Source: an uncultured Neomegalonema sp. (GTDB lineage Bacteria; Pseudomonadota; Alphaproteobacteria; Rhodobacterales; Rhodobacteraceae). From it: 64,000 bases of DNA. A program made the translations under genes and the position numbers. This document shows positions 36,427 through 46,000 of this stretch, piece by piece; within the stretch, counting starts at the first letter, position 1, and each line of letters begins with the position of its first letter. The notes beneath the pieces are model-generated. The model saw only the letters and a program-made list of their open reading frames with translations. It was not told the origin of the DNA and did not search any database. Location of the stretch: positions 62,001-126,000 of the forward strand of contig CALKBI010000015.1 of NCBI GenBank assembly GCA_937990185.1, given 5' to 3'.

Positions 36427-37320
36427 ATGCGTGCGCCTCGCAGTTCAATCTTTGCTCTCTCTCTTGTCGCCGCTTTGGTGGGCGTTGAGGCTGAGGCACG
36501 TCGTGATAGCACGTTTGCTCTGTTGGGCATGCCGACCATTCTGGAAAGCTCTGGGCTTGCAATCGACCGTCAGACCGTTCGATTTGGTCAAGGCGGCGAT
36601 ATTGAGACAGGAACCGTCGGCGTTGGCGCTGTTGCAGCGGATGCGGCGACTCGGATTAAGTTTCTCGATTCCGACATTGGTTTTGCGTCCGATCTAGCCG
36701 GTTTCATGCCGACCAACAGTTTTTCGGTCAAAGCGCCGAAAGTACCGAGCATGAATCTAGAGGCTCAGGAAAAAGTCCGTTTCCACGAGATGCTCGCTAT
36801 TGGCCACGGTAAAGCCGGACAAGAAATGGCCGACGAAGCCGAAGCGATGATTCTGTCGCTTGCGACGCTGCCCGGACGCGGTGAAAACCGGATGAAGCGG
36901 GCGAACGCAAAATCCGAACTCGCATGCCTGACCGAAGCGATTTATTTCGAAGCCCGTGGCGAGTCGATCAATGGACAGATCGCGGTTGCTGAAGTGATTA
37001 TCAACCGTGCGGAAAACCCGATCTTCCCGAGTACGATTTGTGGCGTGATCAAGCAAGGTGCTGAGAACCTGAATAAGTGTCAGTTTTCGTACAAATGCGA
37101 TGGTGATCCGGAATACATGACCAACCGCAAAGCGAAAAAGCGGGCGGCTGATGTTGCGATCCTGATGATGAAGGGCGAACGCCGTCATCTGACCGATAAA
37201 GCCACCCATTATCATGCGGATTATGTTGATCCTTACTGGGCATCGTCGCTTAAGAAGACTGCGACAGTTGGAACGCACCTGTTTTACCGCCGCCACCCAC
37301 GCAAGGTTGCGAAGAAGTAA
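36427..37320 (+). CDS. SleB-type cell wall hydrolase
   Basis: 297 residues. A short N-terminal hydrophobic stretch (SSIFALSLVAALVGVEAEA) is a signal peptide. After about 150 variable residues, LACLTEAIYFEARGESINGQIAVAEVIINRAENPIFPSTICGVIKQG and CQFSYKCDGDPE, then THYHADYVDPYWASSLKKTATVGTHLFYR, are the Hydrolase_2/SleB domain; Glu in YFEARGE is the probable catalytic acid. Members cut peptidoglycan glycan strands as lytic transglycosylases. It is a monocistronic gene with a strong terminator. In non-sporulating alphaproteobacteria the physiological role is not settled. Confidence 0.9.
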   Translation: MRAPRSSIFALSLVAALVGVEAEARRDSTFALLGMPTILESSGLAIDRQTVRFGQGGDIETGTVGVGAVAADAATRIKFLDSDIGFASDLAGFMPTNSFSVKAPKVPSMNLEAQEKVRFHEMLAIGHGKAGQEMADEAEAMILSLATLPGRGENRMKRANAKSELACLTEAIYFEARGESINGQIAVAEVIINRAENPIFPSTICGVIKQGAENLNKCQFSYKCDGDPEYMTNRKAKKRAADVAILMMKGERRHLTDKATHYHADYVDPYWASSLKKTATVGTHLFYRRHPRKVAKK

Positions 37321-37341
37321 GAGCCGACCTGCATACGCTTT

Positions 37342-37371
37342 AAAAATCCCCGGCATGCTCCGGGGTTTTTT
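37342..37371 (+). terminator. Intrinsic terminator of the SleB-type gene
   Basis: CCCCGG (37348-37353) pairs with CCGGGG (37360-37365) around a CATGCT loop, flanked by AAAA on the left and TTTTTT on the right. Clear rho-independent terminator 20 bases after the stop; the A-run would let it work on the other strand as well. Confidence 0.92.
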
Positions 37372-37477
37372 GTGTGTGGTGTTGTGCGCAACATGCCTAG
37401 ATACGACGCATGTCATGTCGCATTCGGGTTTGACCAGATGATCCGATCCGCCGACGCTTCGTCCAACAGGAGGACGG

Positions 37478-38317
37478 ATGATGGCGGCAGAGCTGATTAA
37501 CCTCACAGAGTATCCTATCCACGAACCGGACGGCGCGGCTTATACCGGGCTGGTCGAGCGCGTTCGGGCGGAACTGGCCGATGATGGCTGTGCGGTGCTG
37601 AAAGGGTTTCTGAGCGCGCAAGGGATTAGCGCGCTGACCCATGAGGCCGATGCAGTTGCCGCGAACGGTCATCGCAGTTTCAGCCGCACGAATGCTTATT
37701 TCACCAAAGACGACCCGGACTTGCCGTCTGAGCATCCGAAGCGACAATTCTTCGAGCGCTCAAACGCTTTTATTCCGGCGGATAATTTTAAGCGCGAAGG
37801 GCCGCTGCGCCGTGTGCATGATTTCCCGGGCTTCGACGGGTTTATCCAAAGCTGTTTACAGGAAGAAAAGTTCTACCGTTATGCTGATCCGCTGGCGGAT
37901 GTGATCATCAATTCAGCCGAGGAAGGCAACGGGTTCCCGTGGCATTTCGACACCAATAATTTCACCGTGACGCTGGCCATCCAGAACGCCGAGAGCGGCG
38001 GCGCGTTTGAATATGCACCGAATATCCGTGCCGGGGGCGAACATTTCGACGAGGTGGCGCGGGTACTGAACGGAACATCGGATAAGGTGCGTGTGCTGGT
38101 GCTCGAACCAGGAGATTTACAGCTGTTTCGCGGGCGCTATTCGCTGCATCGGGTTGCGCCTTTGAAAGGCCCGCGCCGCCGCTATGTCGCGATATTTTCC
38201 TACGTTGAGGAACCCGGCATGGTGGGCGCACCGGAGCGTACGAAGCAGCTTTATGGCCGTGTATTACCCATCCATTACGAACGTGCGGGGCAGCGGGCAG
38301 ATGCGTATATTGACTGA
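37478..38317 (+). CDS. 2-oxoglutarate/Fe(II)-dependent oxygenase family protein
   Basis: 279 residues, GGAGGA ribosome site just before two consecutive ATG codons. A double-stranded beta-helix oxygenase is indicated by HFDTNN (His-x-Asp iron ligands at about 166-168), the distal His in YSLHRVAPL (about 228) and Arg in GPRRRYVAIFSY, which would bind 2-oxoglutarate. EFYRYADPLADVIINSAEEGNGFPWHFDTNNFTVTLAI sits in the expected order. This resembles uncharacterised alphaproteobacterial members rather than a named enzyme. Monocistronic, between a terminator and a gene-free stretch. The substrate is unknown. Confidence 0.78.
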   Translation: MMAAELINLTEYPIHEPDGAAYTGLVERVRAELADDGCAVLKGFLSAQGISALTHEADAVAANGHRSFSRTNAYFTKDDPDLPSEHPKRQFFERSNAFIPADNFKREGPLRRVHDFPGFDGFIQSCLQEEKFYRYADPLADVIINSAEEGNGFPWHFDTNNFTVTLAIQNAESGGAFEYAPNIRAGGEHFDEVARVLNGTSDKVRVLVLEPGDLQLFRGRYSLHRVAPLKGPRRRYVAIFSYVEEPGMVGAPERTKQLYGRVLPIHYERAGQRADAYID

Positions 38318-38651
38318 AAAATCTCGTAGCCGTGTTATTACGTCGGCTTTTCTCCCGATGTTGAGAGTTCATTGCCCTAACGGAGCATAGAAATGATCCA
38401 GGGTGCATGGATTATTTATGGCATGCAATTAAAACGATAGCTTGAATCCCCTCAAAAGCGACGATTAAACCGGACTTACGGTCCTTCGAGGGGATTCGTT
38501 GCTCATCAAGAAATACAATTCTGAGAAGATTCGCCGTTCAACGTCAAGGGTTACTTACGTCGCACCATCAGTGATATGAATTTCATTTGCTGAGGTAATC
38601 AGCTCTGCACAAACGAGCTGTTATTTAATTCAATAGATTAACTGAAATAAG
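38318..38651. other. Gene-free stretch with one long hairpin
   Basis: About 330 bases between the oxygenase stop and the 3' end of tRNA-Met. No convincing gene. It is moderately AT-rich and contains the inverted repeat listed separately (38444-38497). Confidence 0.5.
38444..38497. ncRNA. Perfect 10-bp hairpin, possible structured RNA
   Basis: GAATCCCCTC (38444-38453) and GAGGGGATTC (38488-38497) are perfect inverted repeats 34 bases apart; inside, GGAC and GTCC can form a second short stem. No T-run follows on either strand, and no gene uses it as a leader, so a small RNA or the trace of a lost element are both possible. Function is not shown. Confidence 0.3.
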
Positions 38652-38728
38652 TGGTGGCGAGGGGGAGACTTGAACTCCCGACCTCACGATTATGAGTCGT
38701 GCGCTCTAACCAGCTGAGCTACCTCGCC
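38652..38728 (-). tRNA. tRNA-Met (CAT), elongator type
   Basis: The reverse strand reads a full cloverleaf of 77 nt including an encoded CCA: acceptor GGCGAGG/CCTCGCC, D arm with AGCTCAGCTGGTTAGAGC, anticodon arm CACGACTCATAATCGTG with anticodon CAT, T arm GGGAGTTCAAGTCTCCC. The acceptor starts with a paired G-C, unlike initiator tRNA. Ile2-type CAT tRNAs usually have different acceptor and anticodon stems, so elongator Met is preferred. Confidence 0.93.
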
Positions 38729-38765
38729 ACGGGAAGGGCGCTATTAGCCCTGAAAAGCACCGAGA

Positions 38766-39584
38766 TCAACCATTTTGATCCGGTTTTACAGCGTTAGGGA
38801 AGAAAAGCTGTTGTCCTTGACGGCTATAGGCCGCAATCGCCGCCTGACCTGCGGATGAAAGCAACCAATCAATGAAGGCTTGCGCGGGGGCTGCTTTGAC
38901 CGAAGGGCAGGTCTCAGGGTTCACGAGAATCACGCCGTATTGGTTGAATAGCGTCTCATCGCCCTCAACAATAATCTCAAAATCACGCTTATTACCGAAG
39001 CTGATCCATGTTGCGCGGTCGGTCATAGTATAAGCGCCCATGCCGGTGGCCACATTCAACGTTGCGCCCATGCCAGAGCCGGTTTCACGATACCACGTGC
39101 CTGACGCATCCGAGAGATCGATCTCTGCCTCATCCCAGAGCGCACGCTCTTTTTTATGTGTGCCGGAATCATCGCCGCGTGAGGCAAAGAGTGCTTTTGC
39201 GGCCTCGACTTTGGCTAGAGCATCGATGGGGCTATTGCCTTTGATTTTTGCGGGGTCTTCGGGCGGGCCGACGAAGATGAAATCATTATACATCAGGTCA
39301 AACCGCTCGACGCCGCGCCCATCGGCGACAAAATCTTCCTCGGCGGATTTAGCATGGACGAGCAAGACATCGCCGTCACAGTTGCGGGCGTTGCGGATGG
39401 CTTGGCCGGTTCCAACCGCGACGACATTGACGGTGATTCCGGTCTCTGCCTCGAACATTGGCAATAAATGTGCGTAAAGCCCCGAATTCGCGGTCGATGT
39501 CGTTGATTGTACAATGATTGAGTCGCCAGCAACGGCGGCGGAAGTTGTCATCATCAACAAAGCGGCAAGTGCGGGTCTTAGCAT
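38766..39584 (-). CDS. tupA: Tungstate ABC transporter substrate-binding protein
   Basis: 272 residues with a signal peptide (PALAALLMMTTSAAVAG). The mature start IIVQSTTSTANSGLYAHLLPMFEAETGI carries the TTSTxNSG motif that binds the oxyanion in TupA proteins, and VGTGQAIRNARNCDGDVLLVHA and YNDFIFVGPPEDPA, then GSGMGATLNVATGMGAYTMTDRATWISF, follow the family closely. TupA captures tungstate in the periplasm with very high affinity for import by TupBC; molybdate-type cousins (ModA) lack these motifs. It is the last gene of the operon tupB-tupC-tupA. Confidence 0.92.
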   Translation of the reverse strand: MLRPALAALLMMTTSAAVAGDSIIVQSTTSTANSGLYAHLLPMFEAETGITVNVVAVGTGQAIRNARNCDGDVLLVHAKSAEEDFVADGRGVERFDLMYNDFIFVGPPEDPAKIKGNSPIDALAKVEAAKALFASRGDDSGTHKKERALWDEAEIDLSDASGTWYRETGSGMGATLNVATGMGAYTMTDRATWISFGNKRDFEIIVEGDETLFNQYGVILVNPETCPSVKAAPAQAFIDWLLSSAGQAAIAAYSRQGQQLFFPNAVKPDQNG

Positions 39585-39592
39585 CAGGTATC

Positions 39593-40276
39593 CTACAGAA
39601 CGAGTTGCCCGGCTAGATATGCGCGGGCTTGTTGCGAGGTTGGAGCCTCAAAGAACTCTGCGGCAAGAGTATGCTCACAGAGCTGCCCGTTGTGCAAAAA
39701 GATGATCTCGTCGGCAAGTCTGCGTGCTTGCCCCTGATCATGGGTGACGAGGATGATTTTGGTCTTCGCGTCCGCCGAGCGCTGGACTGTTTTTTCGATG
39801 GCGAGGGTCGCTGTCGGGTCAAGGCTGGCGGTTGGCTCATCAAGGAATAGGATTTCGGGACCGAGCGACAACGCACGGGCGAGGGCGAGGCGCTGTTGTT
39901 CGCCTCCTGAGAGGGAGCGTGCGGGCTGTTTGGCGCGGGTGTTCAAGCTGATTTCTGTCAGCATCTCTCGGCATTTATTTTCCGCGTCCTGCGCGTAGGG
40001 CCCGCGCCGGAGGGCAAAGAGCAGGTTTGCCTCGACCGAGCGGCGCAGCATCACAGGGCGCTGGAACACCATGGCTTGTCGTCCGGTGCTGTGGATCGTG
40101 CCGGAGGTCGGGGCGATCAGCCCGTGCAGCAGCCGCAGCAGCAGGCTTTTGCCTGCCCCGTTCGGCCCCATAATCACGGTGGTTCCTCTGGCCGAGAGCG
40201 TCAGGTCAAGCGCGCGGATGCGGTCTTCGCCTCCGGCCTTTAAGGTCAGTGCTGTTGTGCGTATCGGGTCAGCCAT
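39593..40276 (-). CDS. tupC: Tungstate ABC transporter ATP-binding protein
   Basis: 227 residues, one ABC ATPase domain. Walker A is VIMGPNGAGKSLLLRLL, the signature is SLSGGEQQRLALARAL, Walker B ILFLDEPTASLD and the H-loop LVTHDQGQARRLADEIIFL. It powers TupB-mediated import. The start overlaps the tupB stop by eight bases, and tupA follows after eight bases. It lacks the C-terminal TOBE domain of ModC, as expected for the Tup type. Confidence 0.92.
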   Translation of the reverse strand: MADPIRTTALTLKAGGEDRIRALDLTLSARGTTVIMGPNGAGKSLLLRLLHGLIAPTSGTIHSTGRQAMVFQRPVMLRRSVEANLLFALRRGPYAQDAENKCREMLTEISLNTRAKQPARSLSGGEQQRLALARALSLGPEILFLDEPTASLDPTATLAIEKTVQRSADAKTKIILVTHDQGQARRLADEIIFLHNGQLCEHTLAAEFFEAPTSQQARAYLAGQLVL

Positions 40277-40976
40277 GGGCGAAACTGTGCGATTTACGCC
40301 GCAGGCTCATGGCCAGCGCGTTGACGGTTAGGGCAATTACCAAGAGGATCAGGCCGAGTGCGAGCGCAAGCGGCAGATCGCCTTTTGAGGTCTCCAAGGC
40401 AATTGCGGTGGTCATGACTCGGGTGAGGTGGTCGATATTGCCGCCGACGATGATTACCGCGCCGACCTCGGCAATTGCACGGCCAAAACCCGCAAGCGCG
40501 ACTGTAATCAGTGCTGTGCGACCATCCCAGAGCAGCGCGGCGATTGTCTCGCGGCGAGAGAGCCCCATTGAGCGGAATTGCTCATCATATTCGGCGTGCA
40601 GGTCTTCTATGACTTGCCGGGACAGGGCGGCGATAATCGGGGCGATCAGGATCGTTTGCGCGATAATCATGGCGGTGGGCGTATAGAGGAGGCCAAAGCT
40701 GCCCAAAGGACCAGCGCGCGAGAGGCTGAGATAGACTAATAGGCCAATGACGACCGGGGGTAGGCCCATGAGAGCATTGACCACGACCAGCACGGCTCCG
40801 CGCCCTCTGAACCGCGTAATCGCCAGCCATGCGCCTAGTGGCAGGCCGATAAAGCACGCGAGGATAATCGCTGTCAGCGACACGCGCAAAGACAAGCCGA
40901 CGATCTCGATCAGATCGGCATCACCGGCAAGGACCAACGCAAAGGCCAGCCGAAAGGCTTCAGTAAATTCGTGCAT
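40269..40976 (-). CDS. tupB: Tungstate ABC transporter permease
   Basis: 235 residues from the ATG 40974-40976; the frame stays open upstream but that part lacks membrane or family character. Five helices, with the permease EAA loop in YDEQFRSMGLSRRETIAALLWDGRTALITVALAGFGRAIAEVGAVIIVGGNIDHLTRVMTTAIALETSKGDL, the most recognisable part of TupB/ModB-like permeases. It forms the inner-membrane channel for tungstate, used for tungsten- or molybdenum-pterin enzymes. No such enzyme lies in this window. The leader contains no molybdenum-cofactor riboswitch that I can see. Confidence 0.9.
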   Translation of the reverse strand: MHEFTEAFRLAFALVLAGDADLIEIVGLSLRVSLTAIILACFIGLPLGAWLAITRFRGRGAVLVVVNALMGLPPVVIGLLVYLSLSRAGPLGSFGLLYTPTAMIIAQTILIAPIIAALSRQVIEDLHAEYDEQFRSMGLSRRETIAALLWDGRTALITVALAGFGRAIAEVGAVIIVGGNIDHLTRVMTTAIALETSKGDLPLALALGLILLVIALTVNALAMSLRRKSHSFAHG

Positions 40977-41258
40977 CAAAGATGTGTCGCCGCTGGATAC
41001 GGATTTTGCAAGAAGTGTTGCGGGTGTGGGGTAAAGCGGCCTCACTCGGGTGGGGCGTGAAACGCTTCCTCGCTGGGCGAGGGCGGTCGCGTGTCGCCGT
41101 TGCGCGGCTGCGGGTCTTGAAATGGTGGGTAATGGTGTTTCTTGAAGGCACAAGACCTGACTTTTGCAACCATGGCGGAACCACCTATTTGAAAAACCTG
41201 AGGACGAATACGCTTTACTGTGCTGTTATGCGCCGAAGAGGAATATGGAGTTGGATGT

Positions 41259-42440
41259 ATGACGGGTGCATTGGATGGTTTGCGGATTTTGGACCTGAGC
41301 CGTATTCTCGCGGGGCCGACCGCTACGCAATTACTGGGCGATTTCGGCGCGGATATTATCAAGGTTGAACGTCCAGGTTTGGGCGATGAAACCCGCGCAT
41401 GGGGACCTCCTTTTGTCGAAGGCGCAGATGGTCCGACACAAGAAAGCGCCTATTATCTTTGCGCCAACCGCAACAAACGCTCTATCGCAGTAGACATCGC
41501 CACGCCGGAAGGGGCGCAAGTCGTGCGTGAGCTGTTGGCAACCTGTGATGTGTTGATTGAGAATTTCAAACCCGGCGGGCTTGATAAATACGGCCTCAGT
41601 TACAGCGACCTGAAAGATCAGTTCCCACAACTGGTTTATTGTTCGATTTCGGGCTTCGGCCAGACGGGACCAAACCGCGAAAAACCGGGCTATGATCTGC
41701 TCGCGCAAGCCTATGGCGGCATTATGAGCCTGACAGGCAACCCCGAAGGCGAGCCAATGAAAGTTGCTGTTGGCATCGCAGATGTGATGACGGGCATGTA
41801 TGCGTCAAACGCCATTCTCGCCGCCTTGCGTCACCGCGATAAGACCGGTGAAGGTCAGCATATTGATATTGCATTGGTCGATTGCCAGATCGCGTGGCTG
41901 ATTAACGAAGGAACCAATTTCCTGACATCGCAGAACGTGCCAAAGCGCCGGGGTAATCAGCATCCGAACATCGTCCCTTATCAAGTGTTTCAAATGGCAG
42001 ACGGCCATGCCGTGGTTGCCGTTGGAAACGACACGCAATTCCAACGGTTTTGCACATTAATCGGACGCGATGAGTTATCCGCCGATCCTCAATATGCAAC
42101 CAATGCCGCCCGCCTCGCAAACCGCGACGCACTGATCGAGACATTGACGGAAACACTTGCCACGCTCGAACGCGATTGGCTGATTACGGGAATGGAAGCC
42201 AATAAAATCCCCGGCGGGCCGATCAACCGTTTGGATGACGTCTTCGCCACCGACCAAGTTGCCGCACGTGACATGAAGATCTCTGTACCGCATCCCTCGG
42301 CTGCGACAGGCAAAGTCGACTTGATTGGCAATCCGGTAAAGTTCTCAAAAACTCCGGTCACATATCGCCGAGCGCCGCCGACATGCGGCGCTGACACCGA
42401 TGATATTTTGGCTGAACTGCAAACCGCGAAAAACGAGTAA
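41259..42440 (+). CDS. CaiB/BaiF-family CoA-transferase (class III)
   Basis: 393 residues from ATG 41259, after GGAG. The N terminus GALDGLRILDLSRILAGPTATQLLGDFGADIIKVERPGLGDETRAWGPPF, the NRNKRSIAVDIATPEGAQVVREL element and the central SITGNPEG-like MSLTGNPEGEPMKVAVGIADVMTGMYASNAILAALRHRDKTGEGQHIDIALVD (catalytic Asp in ADVMTG) are typical. It moves CoA between acids, perhaps succinyl or another dicarboxyl CoA; the substrate is not readable. It lies convergent to the Lrp gene of the proline locus. A link to proline breakdown is possible but unproven. Confidence 0.93.
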   Translation: MTGALDGLRILDLSRILAGPTATQLLGDFGADIIKVERPGLGDETRAWGPPFVEGADGPTQESAYYLCANRNKRSIAVDIATPEGAQVVRELLATCDVLIENFKPGGLDKYGLSYSDLKDQFPQLVYCSISGFGQTGPNREKPGYDLLAQAYGGIMSLTGNPEGEPMKVAVGIADVMTGMYASNAILAALRHRDKTGEGQHIDIALVDCQIAWLINEGTNFLTSQNVPKRRGNQHPNIVPYQVFQMADGHAVVAVGNDTQFQRFCTLIGRDELSADPQYATNAARLANRDALIETLTETLATLERDWLITGMEANKIPGGPINRLDDVFATDQVAARDMKISVPHPSAATGKVDLIGNPVKFSKTPVTYRRAPPTCGADTDDILAELQTAKNE

Positions 42441-42462
42441 TACGCAACGCCGTTTGCGTGGA

Positions 42463-42918
42463 TCAATCCTCTTTCACTGTCTCCATCGTAATGAAAGTAG
42501 AGGTCTGCGCCACATAGGGCAGCGCGGCAATCGTCTCGCCTAATGTCTTGCGATAGGCAACGATATCTTTTGTCCTCACTTTCAGTAAATAATCGAAGCC
42601 GCCTGCAATCATATGGGCAGCTTCGATTTCAGGATGGCGCAGCACTGCGGCGTTAAAACTATCGAGCGCCTCGCTCCTCGTGTTATCGAGCGTGACCTGC
42701 ACAAAGGCGATATGCGACAACCCGAGCTTGTCGAGATTCAGCTCGGCACGATACCCGACGATAATACCGTCCCGCTCCAACCGCCGCACCCGCGCAAGCG
42801 TCGGCGATTTACTCAATCCCACCTCTTTGCCCAAAGCAGCCATCGAAACCTGAGCGTCTCGAGTCAAAATCGCGATAATTTTGCGATCAATGCGGTCCAA
42901 TTGACCTAAATTATCCAT
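42463..42918 (-). CDS. Lrp/AsnC-family regulator, probable PutR for proline catabolism
   Basis: 151 residues: HTH domain LDRIDRKIIAILTRDAQVSMAALGKEVGLSKSPTLARVRRLERDGIIVGYRAELN and RAM domain with SFNAAVLRHPEIEAAHMIAGGFDYLLKVRTKDIVAYRKTL. It is divergent from putA with 125 bases between the starts. In alphaproteobacteria such as Rhodobacter and Agrobacterium, an Lrp-type activator called PutR is encoded next to putA and turns it on with proline; the position here matches. Since PutA here lacks its own DNA-binding domain, external regulation is expected. Confidence 0.92.
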   Translation of the reverse strand: MDNLGQLDRIDRKIIAILTRDAQVSMAALGKEVGLSKSPTLARVRRLERDGIIVGYRAELNLDKLGLSHIAFVQVTLDNTRSEALDSFNAAVLRHPEIEAAHMIAGGFDYLLKVRTKDIVAYRKTLGETIAALPYVAQTSTFITMETVKED

Positions 42919-43043
42919 TATTTCCGCCCAAATGCCTACTGTTCGTCAGTTATACAGTCCAAAAGCACGCATAACAGTAAAAATTCAGACCACAATATGC
43001 TTCTGAAATGCTGTACTTTTCACGGGAACACCCGGAGGACGCC
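42919..43043. promoter_or_regulatory. Divergent control region putR-putA
   Basis: 125 bases between the start codons. It must hold both promoters. The AT-rich part (TTATACAGTCC, AACAGTAAAAATTC) would suit Lrp binding, which tolerates degenerate AT-rich sites, but I cannot define an operator. GGAGGA at 43034-43039 is the putA ribosome site and fixes its start at ATG 43044 rather than at the upstream ATG 43008. Confidence 0.5.
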
Positions 43044-46000
43044 ATGCTGGACGAGATTCGAACCCGATTACGCGCAGATATGCTCGCCGACGAGCCTCTC
43101 GCCATTGAGCGCCTGATTGCGCTTGCCGCGCTCTCCCCCGAGGACCGCAAAGATATTTCGGCCCATGCAACCAAACTCGTCTCCAATGTTCGCAATGCCT
43201 CTGATCCGGGGATGATGGAGGTTTTCCTCGGCGAATACGGCCTGTCGACCAGTGAAGGCGTCGCCCTGATGTGCCTTGCCGAAGCCATGCTGCGCGTGCC
43301 GGATGCGGAAACAATCGACGACTTGATCCAAGACAAGATCGCTCCCCATGATTGGAGCACCCATCTGGGCCATTCAGACTCTACGCTTGTCAACGCTTCC
43401 ACATGGGCGTTGATGCTGACCGGACGGGTAATCGACGAGAAAGACGACCCCGGCGTGGTCGGCGCGTTGCGCGGTGTCGTGCGCCGCCTCGGTGAACCTG
43501 TCGTGCGGATTGCCGTTGGCCGTGCCATGCGAGAAATGGGCGCTCAATTCGTCCTTGGCCGCACCATTGAAGAGGCGATGGAGAACGGCAATTCTAGCCG
43601 CAAAGACGGATACACATTTTCTTACGACATGCTCGGAGAAGCCGCCCGAACAGACGAGGATGCCCGCAGATACCATGGTGCATACAGCCAAGCCATCGCA
43701 TCAATTTCGACCCGCGCACAAAGCGAAGACATTCGCGAGAACCCCGGTATTTCAGTCAAACTTTCCGCCCTGCATCCGCGTTATGAATTTGGTCAGCGCG
43801 AGACAATGTTGCCCATTCTATCAGCGCGTGTCCTGCAACTCGCCCGTGCTGCAAAAGATGCCAAGCTAGGCTTTAACATCGACGCGGAAGAAGCCGACCG
43901 GCTGGACCTTTCACTCGATGTGATTGAGGCGGTTTTATCAGACGAGTCTCTCGCGGGATGGGATGGCTTTGGCGTCGTGGTTCAGGCGTATGGCCCGCGC
44001 ACCGCGCATACGATTGATTGGCTTTATGCATTGGCCGAAAAACTTGATCGCCGCATTATGGTCCGGCTCGTCAAAGGAGCCTATTGGGATACCGAGATCA
44101 AACGCGCGCAAGTCATGGGCCTCGACGGGTTTCCGGTCTTCACGCGTAAGCATCATACGGATATCAGCTACATAGGATGCGCCCGTAAACTGCTGTCGAT
44201 GACCGACCGCATCTATCCGCAATTCGCCACCCATAACGCTCATTCTGTCGCCGCCGTACTGCACCTTGCCGAAGGCCGCACCCAAGACTTTGAGTTCCAA
44301 CGCCTGCATGGCATGGGCGAGTCTTTGCACAAGTTGATCATGGCCGAAGCCGGAACCCGTTGCCGCATCTATGCACCCGTTGGCGCGCATCGCGATTTGC
44401 TGGCTTATCTGGTCAGGCGCCTATTGGAGAATGGTGCGAACTCATCTTTCGTGAATCAGATCGTCGATGAAGATGTCCCCGCAGAAGTTATCGCCCGTGA
44501 TCCCATCGAAATCGCTCTGTCGCAAAATGCTCAAGCCCGCAAAGCGATCAAAGCCCCCTCAGAAATTTTCCCGCGCCGCCGCAATTCTCGTGGATGGGAT
44601 ATCACGGACCCGTGCGATATCGACGAAATCGAAGCCGCCCGCGCGCCCTTCGCAGCCCCTTATTTGTGGGGTGAAAAGGGCTTGGCAATTCACAACCCAG
44701 CGCATCCCGAAGAAATCATCGGCCACTTAGAAGAGGCCACACCGGAGAGCGCCACCGCCGCCATCGGCAAAGCCATCACCGCAAGCGTTGAATGGTCGGC
44801 AACTCCAGTCGCAGAGCGTGCCGCTATCCTCAATCGCATCGCAGATTTCTACGAACGCGATTTTGGCGAGCTTTTCGCCCTTGCCGCCCGCGAAGCCGGT
44901 AAAACACTGCTCGATTGCGTAGCCGAATTACGTGAGGCCGTCGACTTTTTGCGCTATTATGCCGTCGAAGCCGCCCATGCTGAAAAAGACACTCAAGCAC
45001 GCGGCGTCATCGTCTGTATCTCGCCTTGGAATTTTCCACTTGCAATTTTTACCGGGCAAATTGCGGCAGCATTAGTAACCGGCAATGCCGTGATGGCAAA
45101 GCCTGCCGAGCAAACCCCCTTGATGGCTCGTAAAGCGATCGCACTGATGCATGAAGCCGGTATTCCGAGAGATATTCTGGCTCTCCTACCCGGCCCTGGC
45201 GAAACCATTGGCGCGGCGCTAACATCCGATCCGCGCATCGCAGGCGTGTGCTTCACAGGTTCCACCGAAGTCGCGAAAATCATCGACCGTCAGCTCGCAA
45301 AAACCGCCGCACCGGACGCAATGCTCATTGCTGAGACTGGTGGCCTCAACGCGATGATTGTTGATTCAACCGCTCTGCCCGAACAAGCCGTCCGCGACAT
45401 CGTGGCTTCTGCTTTTCAAAGTGCGGGGCAACGTTGTTCTGCTCTGCGTGTACTCTACGTCCAGCGCGATGTAGAAGAACGCTTGCTCGAAATGCTCTTC
45501 GGCGCGATGGACTCCTTACAGATTGGCGACCCGCTTAATCTTGAAACCGATGTCGGCCCGGTGATCGACGCAGAGGCGCAAACAGCGATCAAAATATACT
45601 GCGAAACTCTCGAAGGCGGTGGACGTTTACTCAAGCAACTGACCGCACCGGAGCATGGTAACTTTGTCGCGCCGCATTGCTTTCGAGTGAAGGGCATCGA
45701 AGACTTAGACCATGAGATTTTTGGTCCAATCCTTCACATTGCCCGTTTTGATGCCCATCAAATTGATCAAGTTGTTGATACCATCAACGCACGAGGCTAC
45801 GGGTTGACTTTCGGCTTGCACACCCGGATTGACGCCCGCGTGCAGCAAGTGATTGATCGCGCTGCATCCGGCAATGTCTACATCAACCGCAATCAAATCG
45901 GCGCAGTCGTTGGCTCGCAACCCTTTGGAGGAGAGGGATTATCCGGCACAGGCCCAAAAGCAGGTGGCCCGCATTACCTTTCGCGCTTTCGCAAGCAGAC

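Noticed and set aside
40977-41258. Molybdenum/tungsten-cofactor riboswitch before the tup operon
   Set aside because: No conserved motif or stem set of that riboswitch could be recognised on the reverse strand.
40982-41368. Forward frame of 128 codons upstream of the CoA-transferase
   Set aside because: Arg/Trp-rich composition, no family, and it overlaps the true start of the CoA-transferase in another frame.
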